Translations under genes and position numbers: made by a program
In this document: piece by piece, positions 10,765-19,893 of the stretch
Layout of the letters: each line of letters opens with the position of its first letter
How positions within the stretch are numbered: position 1 is the stretch's first letter
Origin: Basidiobolus meristosporus CBS 931.73
Lineage: Eukaryota > Basidiobolomycota > Basidiobolomycetes > Basidiobolales > Basidiobolaceae
Length of the DNA: 32,933 nt
Assembly (NCBI GenBank): GCA_002104905.1
Contig: MCFE01000827.1
Coordinates: forward strand, 1-32,933
Direction of reading: 5' to 3'
Notes under the pieces: model-generated
Told to the model about the DNA's origin: nothing
The model's input: the letters and a program-made list of their open reading frames with translations, nothing else
The model's database searches: none

Positions 10765-12762
10765 ATGCTGCCAAAAAATAAAGCAAAGTTGTCTGGCTCT
10801 CAACCAAGCCCCACTACTAATGGCAACAGAAGAATGGTTGGACAACAACCTGCTTTGACATTCAGCGCAACAAGCGGGGCTACATCCAAAAAAGGCCCTG
10901 TGGACAGTGTGCCCATTGAGGGTAATAATGCGGACTCCTCAGGCTCTCAGTCAAGTGGGCAATTGAGGATCTCTGCAGAGCCACTAGCTGACCGTTATGC
11001 TCAGGCAGATGAGAATGTAGCAAATGCAGTAACCTCAGTTGATGATCAGCAAGTGGCCATGATAACATCACCACCACCCATATTAGCAAGTATGTTGTCA
11101 GCTCATACCAAAGCATTAATGAAGTAATTAGGTGCAGTGGTTCATAGAATACATGCAATGGCCCAGAGAAATCAGGAAGTAGTCCAGAAACAGGATGAGC
11201 AGATACTATGTGTAGGGCAATCAATATCCCTGGTAGAGAAAGTAGTATCTTTGCTGCAAAGAAGGAACTCAAGTAGCTCAATGTCATAGCCAAGAGTTGG
11301 GCCATTTTGCAATGTAATAGCAGAGGAACACTGTACAGTCTTTGAAGCACAACAACAGTGCCCAAAGATAAAGCCCACAGAAAAACCTATCACTGTGTAG
11401 GAGGGAGACAATGTGGTAATTAATCAAAGCCTAGAAATCAAAAGACATTAAAGATCCATGAAGCCATTGAGTGCAATAATGAAGAGTGGGCTAAAATATA
11501 AGAGGCTGTCAGAAGTCTAGCACATCATCACCTTAAGGCCAGCATATCATGGGACCATCAGGAGCTCAAGGCCAAGCAGAATGCACTTGACTTGTTCTAT
11601 GGGCATTATCCTGGATTTAAACAGGCAAACAGATTTTGGGCCAGCATTAGTATGCTAAGAAAGTATCTTAAGAATAGCAGAAACTATTAATGGTGGAAGA
11701 ACAAGGGTGCCATGGCTTAAGCCATCAGCTTCCTCAAGAGCCTATTACAAGCTGAGCCAAAAGCTCCTGACAAGAGTTAAAGAGACATCAGGCAGCTGGA
11801 AGAGTGCCAATTAAGGACAAGCAGGCAGACATGGATGCATTTGCACAACACTTATTAAGGAAAAAGTGTGGTACCACTCAAGAAGCACCCAGTCAAAGAA
11901 GCAGTGAAGGACCTGGCAGTCATAAAAACCAGCCGCTTTTACAGGAGCCTGTTGCAACTATGGCTGAGAGCTCAAAGCAAGCTGAAAAGAAATGTCAGGT
12001 TGCCATAATAGTGCCAGCAAGGGACAAGCAGGCCAAAACAGCTGAGTCAGAGCAGAATTTATCCAGGAGAAAATGTAGTTCTTTACAAGAAGCACTCAGA
12101 CAAAGAGGCAGTGAAAGGCCTGGCAGTGATAAAGGTAAGGGTAAAGGGAAAAATATCTACCCAAGCCTGAGACAGGGAGGCATGCAGAAATACTGCAGTT
12201 CTTGCCAATTAATGCCGTAATCCAGGATCAGACTGAATGCCATCATAGCCAAGAAAAATTACCATCAAGAAAACAGCTTTTTTCAGAAGAGTTGGAAGCG
12301 CAGCCAGTTGAGCTACACTCCAGCAAGGTAGAAGAGTTTGCTGCAAAGGGCAACTTGTCTACCACAGCATCCACAGCCTCTATTGTTAACAGAGTAGAGA
12401 TTCCACTGACAGACCAGGCTACAACCTCTAGAACTCAAAAGACTATCACAATGCCTTCAGTGGTGTTTTGGAACATCAATAGGCACACCAAGAGGTTGCA
12501 GAACCTCTTCAAGAGCAGTGCTCAAGAAAATGCACTGGAACATTGCAAGAATTTATTGCAAAGACTGGCAGATGAGGAGCTAGACCTTGCAGTGCTTGCT
12601 GAAGACCAGGATGTGTGGGATCCAGTGAATGAACAGTGGCATAAAGCTGTTGGGTTCCTGCCAAAGTTGTGGAACCAGAGCTTTACAGCAGAAATACTTA
12701 CTGAGTGGTGGATTTTAATGCAGTTACTTGATGAGTGTGGGGTGGGCTTAATGTTAGTGTAG
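10765..12762 (+). pseudogene. Unrecognised second gene of the DNA transposon
   Basis: I do not recognise this protein. The N-terminal part (from 10765) is rich in Ser, Thr, Asn and Gly. A glutamine-rich, likely coiled-coil stretch follows near 11160-11260 (NQEVVQKQDEQIL). A segment at about 11465-11700 reads SISWDHQELKAKQNALDLFY and RFWASISMLRKYLK. Two related segments of about 40 residues follow (11804 onward and about 12010 onward), each with KDKQA/RDKQA, a run ending in RKKC or RRKC, and SERPGS/SEGPGS. The C-terminal part (12202-12762) is acidic, with WNINRHTKRLQNLF and LDLAVLAEDQDVW. Stops and shifts at 11125, 11287, 11399 and 11690-11780 break it, so exons or decay cannot be told apart. 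A partial second copy at 29917-31935 preserves the same protein-like stretches, which supports real past coding. Confidence 0.5.
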
Positions 12763-13143
12763 GTTATAGAGACTGGTATAGGTCAATACAATTTGCAGTT
12801 GAGGTTCAACTGAAGTTTCAATGGAAATAAATCAATTTGTACGTATGAAAAGTAAGAGAAATGGTTGAGTCAGGAAGTAAGGAGGGTGAAAAAGAGGCAA
12901 TAGCCAATCAATTCACACAAGTGTAGGAGGCAATAGAGTGTCGGGGATCAGAAAGTGAGCAAATTGGCAGGGAACCAATCAAAAGCCACTTATACATTGT
13001 TGGGATGAAAAATTTTGATGAAGTTTTTTGTTAAATCCGGGGTCCAATTATTTTCAACTGTCTCTGAACAGTGTCCTGACAAGATCAATACCTCTTTTTA
13101 TGGGACACTAACTGTGTGATGGCCTTTTGACAGGATCATCTCA
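12763..13143. other. Right subterminal region of the DNA transposon, no gene seen
   Basis: This is noncoding sequence between the unknown gene and the right terminal repeat. It is conserved in inverted orientation at about 29920-30370, so it belongs to the transposon. No motif was recognised. Confidence 0.5.
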
Positions 13144-13160
13144 ATAATTTCTCATAGGGG
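13144..13160. repeat. Right terminal inverted repeat of the DNA transposon
   Basis: It ends CTCATAGGGG at 13160, the inverse of the left end, followed by TTA at 13161-13163. The homologous right end of the second copy (near 29917-29925) stops at the same point, which supports the boundary. Confidence 0.75.
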
Positions 13161-13209
13161 TTAGGTCAAAATTAGGACTAGTCAGTATGAGCATTTAGCT
13201 GAGTGGGAG
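13161..13209 (+). pseudogene. copia-1 last codons and polypurine tract
   Basis: It begins TTAGGTCAAAATTAG and ends GAGTGGGAG directly against the LTR. It matches 19496-19544 of copia-B and completes the pol fragment at 1-648, from which it was separated by the DNA transposon. Confidence 0.8.
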
Positions 13210-13558
13210 TGTTGTAAAAGTTTGTAGTTCCACCTAAATAGTCACCTTACATAGTCACTTTGATCATTACATTCATATCCTAAAGAATACTGACCAAATT
13301 CCTTGTTGGGATTTACTTAGAATGCTTTCACCAAAATACCAGGTACCCACAACATAAAAAATCTCAAAGTTGTCAAAACTGCCCTAAATCTTACACATTT
13401 ACTCTTGGGACCTGCCTAAACCTATTCTACATGTTTCTTTTGCCAATACCATGTACAAGTACAAAAACTACTTCCACATTCAATAAAACGTTAAGTGAAA
13501 ACCACATGAATTAGTTGTCCTACCAATCACTTCCAGTATCTCCAAGACTCTTACAACA
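13210..13558 (+). repeat. copia-1 3' LTR (complete, 349 bp)
   Basis: It runs from TGTTGTAAAA to TTACAACA with matching inverted ends. It belongs to a copia LTR family with six members here: this one, 14034 (partial), 14362 (minus strand), 19545, 20432 (partial) and 23537. A TATA-like or polyadenylation context is visible near the 3' third. Confidence 0.9.
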
Positions 13559-13676
13559 CATAATACAATGTTGTCCAAGAGCAATCCTGCCTACTGGTAG
13601 CTACAGTATTGTGCCTGATTGCTGTTTACAACCTCAGATTCTGCCACATGCCCTGGTGCAGCACAATGAAACAAGT
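13559..13676 (+). repeat. 118-bp repeat X, copy A
   Basis: It aligns to the reverse complement of 20714-20831 at about 75% identity by eye, with shared cores such as CTGCCTAC, TAGCTACAG, CTGATTG, CATGCCCTGG and ACAATG-AACAAGT. It sits between the copia-1 LTR and the truncated copia-C fragment. No coding or tRNA-like feature was recognised. The class is unknown. Confidence 0.6.
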
Positions 13677-14033
13677 CCAGTACATACCTAGGCACTAAGT
13701 TCCCCATAGACAGAAGTACCCAGATTATTGCCCTAGGCCAGTCTAAGTATATTCAAGATATACTTAAAAAGTACCAAGTGGAAGACTGTACACTGGCAGT
13801 TACTCCAATGAAGACAAACCTTAACCTGATTAAACTCATCTATATCAAGAGAGGTTGGTGCTATCTGAAATCCTAGCATTTCCTTACCAATACATGATCA
13901 GCAGTGTGATGTATATGATGCTTGCAACATGTCCAGATATTTTATATTCAATGGGAGTTATCAGACAGCATAACCTCAACTATGGATCTGTCCTTATTGC
14001 TGCAGTTAAGTGGATTTTTAGATAACTAAAAGG
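13677..14033 (+). pseudogene. copia-C reverse transcriptase end (5' part of a split fragment)
   Basis: It reads YLGTKFPIDRSTQ, SKYIQDILKKYQVEDC and TPMKTNLNLIK, the end of the copia reverse transcriptase (the usual YLGI block and the thumb). The connection to RNase H follows, ending at GATAACTAAAGG. Several stops lie after 13870. The fragment resumes at 19894 after copia-B, and AAAGG at 14029-14033 is the left target duplication of that insertion. Its own 5' side is cut off at repeat X. Confidence 0.8.
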
Positions 14034-14230
14034 TGTTGTTAAAACTTGTAATTCCGCCAAGATATTCACCTAACTTAGTCACTTAGATCATAATCCTCAA
14101 ATCCTAGAGAATACTGACTAAATTCCATGTCAGGATTTACTTAGAATATTTTCACCAAAATACCAGGTACCCAGAACATGAAAATTCTCAAAGTTATCCA
14201 AACAGCCCCAAACTTTGCACACATGCTCTT
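14034..14230 (+). repeat. copia-B 5' LTR, 3' part deleted
   Basis: The first 197 bases match the 349-bp family LTR, then jump directly to gag sequence (ATTACTGGAACTTTTCC, equal to 23935 in copia-D). The deletion removes the LTR 3' end with its TATA region, the primer-binding site and the gag start codon. Confidence 0.85.
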
Positions 14231-15060
14231 ATTACTGGAACTTTTCCCTCTGTTGAAAAGTTGGATGGATCTAGCAACCATGTATGGAAGGTGAAAATGA
14301 AGATGCTGCTACAAGAAAGAGGCCTTTGGGATATTTTCATTCGAGAAGAATGCCTTCTAAATGTTGCAAGATCCTTGGAGATATTGGAAGAAATTGGAGG
14401 ACAAGTAGGTTATGTTGTTTTCACTTAATGGTATATTGAATGTAAAAGTAGAATTTATACTTTTACATGGTCTTGGCATTACAAGCACATAGAATAGATT
14501 ACAAAAGGTCTCAAGAACATGTGCGCAAAGCTTGGGGCTGTTTGGGCAACCTTGAGAATTTTCATGTTCTGGATACCTGGTATTTTGGTGAGAATGTTCT
14601 AAGTAAATCCCAACATGGAATTTGGTCAGTGTTCTCTAGGATTTTAGGATAATGATCTAAGTGACACAGTTAGGTTAATATTTGGGTGGAATTACAAACT
14701 TTTACAACACTATAAATGTGGGAGAGGAAGTCTTAAAATACAAGAAGAAAGAACAAAGTGCCTTTAACTGCATTTGCCTTAATGTTAAAGACAAATTGCT
14801 AATTCAATGTTCTAGAGCAAAATTGGCAAAGAATGCCTGGAGGGTATTAGAAGACACCTACACATCATGTTCAGCTGCCAAGAAAATTTATCTGAGACAA
14901 ATATACTTTACTACAAAGATGTAGCCAGGAGAAGAAATGAAAAATCTAATCAACAGAAATACCCTGCTGGTAGACAAGATGGAATATCTGGGTGTACCAA
15001 TCACTGATCAAGTTAGTCAGCAGAAAAGCCTGAATATGGAAATGCTGCAGCAACTGAATA
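14231..15060 (+). pseudogene. copia-B gag, interrupted by a solo LTR and a deletion
   Basis: The first exon-like part (14231-14361) is open: FPSVEKLDGSSNHVWKV, then LLQERGLWDI, matching the start of copia gag (UBN2 type). A minus-strand LTR then intervenes (14362-14709). Gag resumes at 14715 with NVGEEVLKYKKKEQSAFNC and KNAWRVLEDTYTSCSAAKK, with a stop at 14922. Compared with copia-D, about 0.3 kb containing the zinc knuckle is missing at about 15010-15020. Gag forms the particle shell. This copy lacks its start, its RNA-binding knuckle and its continuity. Confidence 0.8.
14362..14709 (-). repeat. Solo copia LTR inside copia-B gag
   Basis: On the minus strand it reads TGTTGTAAAAG... and finishes ...CTTGCAACA, covering the full family LTR (348 bp). 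Flanks CTAAA (14357-14361) and CTATA (14710-14714) form a 5-bp target duplication with one mismatch. Removal restores the gag sequence seen in copia-D. A solo LTR arises when the two LTRs of an inserted element recombine. Confidence 0.88.
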
Positions 15061-15787
15061 GAGACTATTCACATCTGCACTAGATATGACCACAAACAAG
15101 GATTCTCTGGCATGGTATATTGAATCTGCAGCATCTTGACAATTACACACAAAAAGAACTTCTTACCAAATATCAAAAAAATTCCAATCAAGAAGGTTTT
15201 CATTGGTTACAATTGAACACTTGATACAGTGGGAGCAGGAGCTATCCAAGTAATCCTAAGAAGTAGTGAAGGAAGCCATACACTGACCATTAAGCAAGTA
15301 CTCTATGTACCAGAAATAGCCAAGAACCAGCTATCTGTAAGCAAGGCCACAGCAGAAGGACTCAGTTTCAGCTTTAACAATTCTGGAAGCAGGATCACTG
15401 ATCAAAATGGTGCACACATTGCTTTTGGTATCAGAGATCAGAATCTATACAGGTTGACTTATATTCCATCATATTTGGAAGCCAATATTAGTAACTTAAA
15501 TGAAGTAACACAATTGCTTTGGCACAGGAGATTTGGGCACATCAATTTTGATTATTTGCGCAAAATGATCAAAGATCAGCTAATTTCTGGAGTAAAAATT
15601 GCTCCCCCAGCTAATTTGGAGTACTCTGAAGCCTGCATAGATGGGAATAAAGCCAGACAACTACTTGAGAGCTCTGGGCTAATCAAAACTAAGAAAAAAC
15701 TAGATCTAATTCACTCAGATATGTGTGGACCTATGCAAAAGGTATCCCTAGGCATGGTGAAGTGTTTAATCAATTTTATTGATGATA
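15061..15787 (+). pseudogene. copia-B protease and pre-integrase domain
   Basis: The protease active site is destroyed. Where copia-D has WYIDSGAS, this copy has WYIESAAS followed by a stop (about 15116-15139), so the catalytic Asp and Gly are gone. A long open stretch at 15229-15807 keeps the protease C-terminal part (LTIKQVLYVPEIAKNQLSVS) and the GAG-pre-integrase zinc domain (LLWHRRFGHINFDYL). CIDGNKARQ follows, in which the second Cys-x2-Cys residue is lost (SEACID). The integrase start LDLIHSDMCGP retains the first catalytic Asp. The frame runs into the foldback element at 15788. Confidence 0.82.
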
Positions 15788-16520
15788 AGACTTGTTCTGT
15801 TGGATAGTGCCACATTGAGTCATGAGTACCAAATGATGCCATAGTGTGCAAGAGAGGCCAAGTAAGCCTATACTTGACCACAGAGTGTGAAACATAGATC
15901 TGCATCTTCATGCAAAGCAGTCCCTGTGCTTCACCTATGATGCAGGAGAAAATCCATTTTTTGACATTTTTTTGAGGATCAATATTGGGCAGGATGTGAA
16001 GAGCAATAAAGGATTGAAGATATACATCTGGTACTCAATACCCATAGCACTCTGAATCTAGCACCTGTGGCTTGTAACATGTCACAAAAATGCATGGCAC
16101 TATCTTGGTCCACTGGTACTGTCTGGCACTATAAGTGCTTTGTATTGATCTTACTTTAGGGCTAGTATTCAAATATAGTGCTGGATAGTACCAGTGGACC
16201 AAGATAGTGCCATGCATTTTTGTGACATGTTATAAGCCACAGGTGCTAGATTCAGAGTGCCTTGGGTATTGAGTACCAGATGTATATCTTCAATCCTTTT
16301 GTGCACTCGCACATCCTATACAACATTTACCTAAAAAAAAAGGTCAAAAAATGGATTTTCTCCATCACAATGAGTCAAGCACAGGGGCTGCTTTGCATGA
16401 AGATGCAGAGCTGTGCTGCACACTCTGTGGCCAAGTGTAGGCTCACTTGGCCTCCCTGGCACACTATGGCATAATTTGGCACTCATAGCTCAATGTGGCA
16501 CTATCCAATGGAACAAGTCT
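15788..16520. mobile_element. 733-bp palindromic foldback element inserted in copia-B integrase
   Basis: Arms at 15788-16133 (346 bp) and 16174-16520 (347 bp) are inverted copies, about 85-90% identical by eye, around a loop of about 40 bases. The ends read AGACTTGTTC and GAACAAGTCT. The flanking sequence rejoins as integrase (IDD-YTRYTW in copia-D). The target duplication is short and unclear (GATA against ATTA). There is no coding capacity: open stretches at 16035-16217 and 16262-16474 are mirror by-products. The form fits a MITE or foldback element moved by another element's transposase; the superfamily is unknown. Confidence 0.8.
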
Positions 16521-18027
16521 ATTATACAAGATACACATTGGTCTACTTTATGGAGAAAGGTAGAGGCTATGTCTAAGCTCAGGGAGTTTAAAGACATGGT
16601 GGAGAGAAAATTTGGTAAAAATCAAGAAAATATGCTTTGACAACAATTGAAACATACCTCAAAACTCTTGATCCACATCTGCAAAATTCATGGGAAAAGT
16701 AGGAGACTACTGTACTATATTCCCCACAGAAAAATGAAGTGGCAGAACATATAAACAGATCAATAACTGATATTGTAAGATCTATGATCCACAATCAAAA
16801 ATTATCCTATGACTTTTAGGGGGAAGCAGTTGCTACAGCTGTGGACCTTAAAAATAGGATTTATAATGGAATACTTGGTAAATCTACTCCACTGGAAGCA
16901 TGGTATTGATAAAGATCAAGTGCAGAACATCTAAGAATAGCTGAGTGTACAGCATATTCCAAGAAACTGCGTCTAAATCACTCATAATATGAGCCAAAAA
17001 GTGTAAAATGATTACTTTTGGGCTACTGTAATGCAAATAAGACATAGACACTCTACAGTACCAAAGTAAAGAAGCTGATCAAGTTCAAGGATGTGTTGTT
17101 TGATAAAAATTCAGAATTTTTGCAAAAATTACATCAGCTGATGACAAAAATTTGATCTCAAGTCCACTAATAATCAGGATTGAATCAGAGCAAAACAATG
17201 GGAACTTTTTCACTACAGCAGACTCTGCAACATGGTTCAGCCTGAATCAGTGCCTAGGGATATCCCAGAGGTGATCCTTCCATTATCTAATGCTAGGAAA
17301 TCCAACTGGACAAGAAATAGCCCAAATCACAATATTAATGCATGTACAAACCTAGCCAATGCATATGCAGCCCATATTGATGAGCCACAGACTGTAAATG
17401 AGTCCCTATATAGCCCTCAGATCTTCTTTGCCACAGCTGTATACCTTAAAATAGGAGTTATAACCAAATACTTAGTGATTATACTCCATTAAAATCATGG
17501 TATGGATACAGACCAGGTGCAGAACATATAAAAATATTTGGGAGTACAGCATTTGCCACAAAACTGCCCAGAAATCAGTCAAAATTTGAGCCAAAAAGTA
17601 TGGAATGAGCATTATTGGCCTACTGCAATAAGAGCAAAGCATACAGACTCTACAATATCAAAGCAAAGAAGCTAATGAAGTCCAGGGATATGTTGTTTGA
17701 TGAAAATACAAGTTGTTCACAAAAATTACATCAGTTGATGATAAAAATGTGATATCAAGTCTACCAATTGTCAGGATTGAATCAGAGTAAAACAATGAAA
17801 TCTTTTTCACTCTGGAAGATTCTGCTGCTGTGGTTACCCCTGAAGCAGTGCCCAGAAATATCCCAGAAGTGATCATTCCAGTATCAAAATCCTGGAGATC
17901 CAACCTGACAAGAAATTGCTCATATTACAATATCAATGAGGGTACAAACTGAACCAATGCATATTCAGTCCATATTAAGGAACCCCAGACTGTACACAAG
18001 GCCCCAAATAGCCCTCAGACAGAGTTT
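16521..18027 (+). pseudogene. copia-B integrase core and linker, with tandem duplication
   Basis: It resumes after the foldback with the integrase segment TRYTLVYFME-like and KFREFKDMVERKFG-like codons. It then continues through a heavily broken end of the core (expected second Asp and Glu regions near 16640-16750, not intact) and the variable linker to the polymerase (MVQPESVPRDIPEVILPLSNARKSN at 17232-17310). At about 17425 the sequence jumps back to the CH-terminal integrase block (ATAVYLKIGVITK) and repeats the linker. Stops are frequent. Integrase would have inserted cDNA. Confidence 0.75.
16826..18027 (+). repeat. Diverged tandem duplication of about 600 bp in copia-B
   Basis: Unit 1 (about 16826-17422) and unit 2 (about 17426-18027) both correspond to the single segment 25735-26335 of copia-D. 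Each begins TTGC-ACAGCTGT and ends in TAGCCCTCAGA. The units differ at many positions, so the duplication is old or formed between two diverged elements. Confidence 0.75.
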
Positions 18028-19530
18028 TGGAGATCTGCAATGACTGCAGAATATCAGGCCCTGATGGAAAATCACACTTGTGACTTGGCCAAATTACCAA
18101 TCAACCCAATATCAATTGTGTGCAGATGGGTCTTCAAGACAAAATACAAGGCTGATGGTACAATTGAAAGATATAAAGGAAAACCTGTGGCCATTAGATA
18201 CTCTAAAACAAAAGGACCTGACTCTACTGAGACCTTTGTACCAGTAGTAAAGTTTAATTCCATCAGATTAATATTTACTATTGCAGCCAAATATAAGTTC
18301 CCTATACATCAAATGGATGTAAAAGCTGCATTTCTGAATGAAGAACTTGATGAGGACTTGTACATGTACCAGCCTGACGGGCTTGTTGATCAAGAGAGCC
18401 CCCATTTGGTCTGCAAGCTTAAAAAGTCTCTACATGGTCTCAAACAATCACCAAGAGCCTGGAATTGAAAGGTAGACTCTTATTTGGAATCTTTGAGTTT
18501 CAAAAAGTAGTAATGCTGGCTATAGTATACACTATAAGCCAGATAGAGGAAAACCAGCTCTATTAGCTCTATATGTGGATGATCTCATTATAGCCGTCAA
18601 TAACCTAGCAACATTGAAAGATACTAAATCCAGCCTCTCTTAGGAGTTCACAATGTCTTATCTAGAAGAATGCAGTTACTACTTAGGGACTAAGTTCTCC
18701 ATAGACAGAAGTACCAAGACTATCACCCTAAGCCAATCCAAGTATATTTAAGATATACTAAAGAAGTATCAAATGGAGGACTCTAAACTGGCAGCTACCC
18801 CAATTGAGACAAACCTTAACTTGGTCTAAACTTAACCAAAGCAAGAGAGCTTAGTGCCATCAGAAAGCCCTGACTCTTCTTATCAATCAATGATTGGCAG
18901 TTGGATGTATATTATGCTTGGAACATGTCCAGATATCTCATATTTGGCGGGAGTTGTCAGCCAACATAATCATGACTGTCAATCTGATCATATTATAGCA
19001 GTTATAGGGATTTTGATACCTAAAAGGAACTGCTTATATCTGCTCAAGACTCACTCATAAGGATTCAGAACAGGATTTTGTTGGATACTCTGATTCCAAT
19101 TGAGGACAAAATTTAGAAGACAGAAGATCCATTACAGGCTACACCTCTCTTTACTGTAAAGGAGCAATTTCATTGAATTTAAGAAAGCAACCATCTGTAT
19201 CACTTTCTACCACAGAGGCAGAGCATATGGCAGCCTGTGAAGTTACAAAACAAGTAATGTGGTTAAGAAAGCCTTTTACAGATTTAGGCCTATGTTAAAA
19301 AATGCTTATTACTTTATTTTGTGCAATTAGATAGAAATCCAACTTTTTATTCTAGATTTAAGCACGTAGATATCAGACATCATTTTATATGTGAAGGTAT
19401 AGAGAATAATGTAGTTAGCTTAGTTAACTGTCCTTTAGATGAATTGATTGCAAATACATTTACCAAACCATTAGCTAGAGACAAGTTTGAATATCTTAGG
19501 TCAAAATTAGAACCAGTCTGTATGAGCATT
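18028..19530 (+). pseudogene. copia-B reverse transcriptase and RNase H
   Basis: The open stretch 18040-18468 covers the start of the copia polymerase (RVT_2): MTAEYQALMENHTCDL, CRWVFKTKYKADGTIERYK, HQMDVKAAFLNEELDE with the first catalytic Asp, and CKLKKSLHGLKQSPRAW. A stop follows. Further pieces read LYVDDLIIAV (the catalytic YVDD, near 18572), SYYLGTKFSIDRST, DILKKYQMEDSK, then SMIGSWMYIMLGTCPDISY. RNase H fragments GYSDSN, STTEAEH and HVDIRHHF reach 19531 with the terminal stop at 19531. Stops near 18466, 18643 and 18750 and shifts near 18825 and 19030 inactivate it. Confidence 0.85.
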
Positions 19531-19535
19531 TAGCT

Positions 19536-19544
19536 GAGTGGGAG
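19536..19544 (+). other. copia-B polypurine tract
   Basis: GAGTGGGAG directly precedes the LTR and is identical to the tract before 13210. It would prime plus-strand DNA synthesis. Confidence 0.6.
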
Positions 19545-19893
19545 TGTTGTAAAAACCTGTAATTCCACCTAAATACTCACCCAACTTAGTCACTTAAATC
19601 ATTACCTTCAAATCTTAGAGAATACTGACCAAATTCCTTGTTGGGATTTATCTAGAATATTTTCATCAAAATACCAGATACTCCAAAAATGAAAATTGTC
19701 AAAGTTATCCAAACAGCCCCAAGCTTTGCCCACATGACCTTAGGACCTTTCTAAGCCTATTCAATGTGTTTGCTATGCCAAGATCATGTAAAAATTTAAA
19801 TACTATCTTTACATTCAATAAATCATTAAGTGAAAGCCACATGATCTACTTATTATCCCAATCACTTCTAATATCTTCAAGACTCTTTCAACA
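19545..19893 (+). repeat. copia-B 3' LTR (349 bp)
   Basis: It runs from TGTTGTAAAAA to TTTCAACA and is immediately followed by the AAAGG target duplication and copia-C sequence. Confidence 0.9.

Larger units (their letters stand above)
649..13160 (-). mobile_element. Tnp2/CACTA-type DNA transposon with TIRs and TTA target duplication
   Basis: This cut-and-paste transposon is 12.5 kb as it stands, or about 5.4 kb without the gypsy-A insertion at 2660-9745. Both ends can be read. The left end starts CCCTATGAAAAATAATT and the right end, reverse-complemented, starts CCCCTATGAGAAATTATT. Both ends are flanked by TTA (646-648 and 13161-13163), and removing 649-13160 rejoins a copia pol tail. A 3-bp duplication is the CACTA/EnSpm hallmark, although the termini here read CCCTA rather than CACTA. 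Two divergent genes lie inside: a Tnp2-like transposase on the minus strand (10542 down to about 1226) and an unknown gene on the plus strand (10765-12762). Both are decayed. The strand given is that of the transposase. Confidence 0.8.
14034..19893 (+). mobile_element. copia-B: Ty1/copia element inserted in copia-C
   Basis: The element starts with LTR sequence at 14034 and ends with a full LTR at 19893. It is flanked by a perfect 5-bp duplication AAAGG (14029-14033 and 19894-19898), the usual copia length. Removing it rejoins the copia-C RNase H. Inside, the 5' LTR has lost its 3' part together with the primer site and gag start. Gag carries a solo LTR on the opposite strand, the integrase carries a foldback element, and about 600 bp of the integrase-polymerase linker is duplicated in tandem. 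Every domain is frame-broken. Confidence 0.9.

Noticed and set aside
13559-13676. Repeat X as a tRNA gene or tRNA-derived SINE
   Set aside because: No A-box/B-box pair or cloverleaf could be made out by eye.
14467-14652. 61-codon plus-strand frame
   Set aside because: It lies wholly inside the minus-strand solo LTR.
16035-16474. Frames in both directions in this stretch
   Set aside because: They are mirror images produced by the palindromic foldback element and lack any family similarity.
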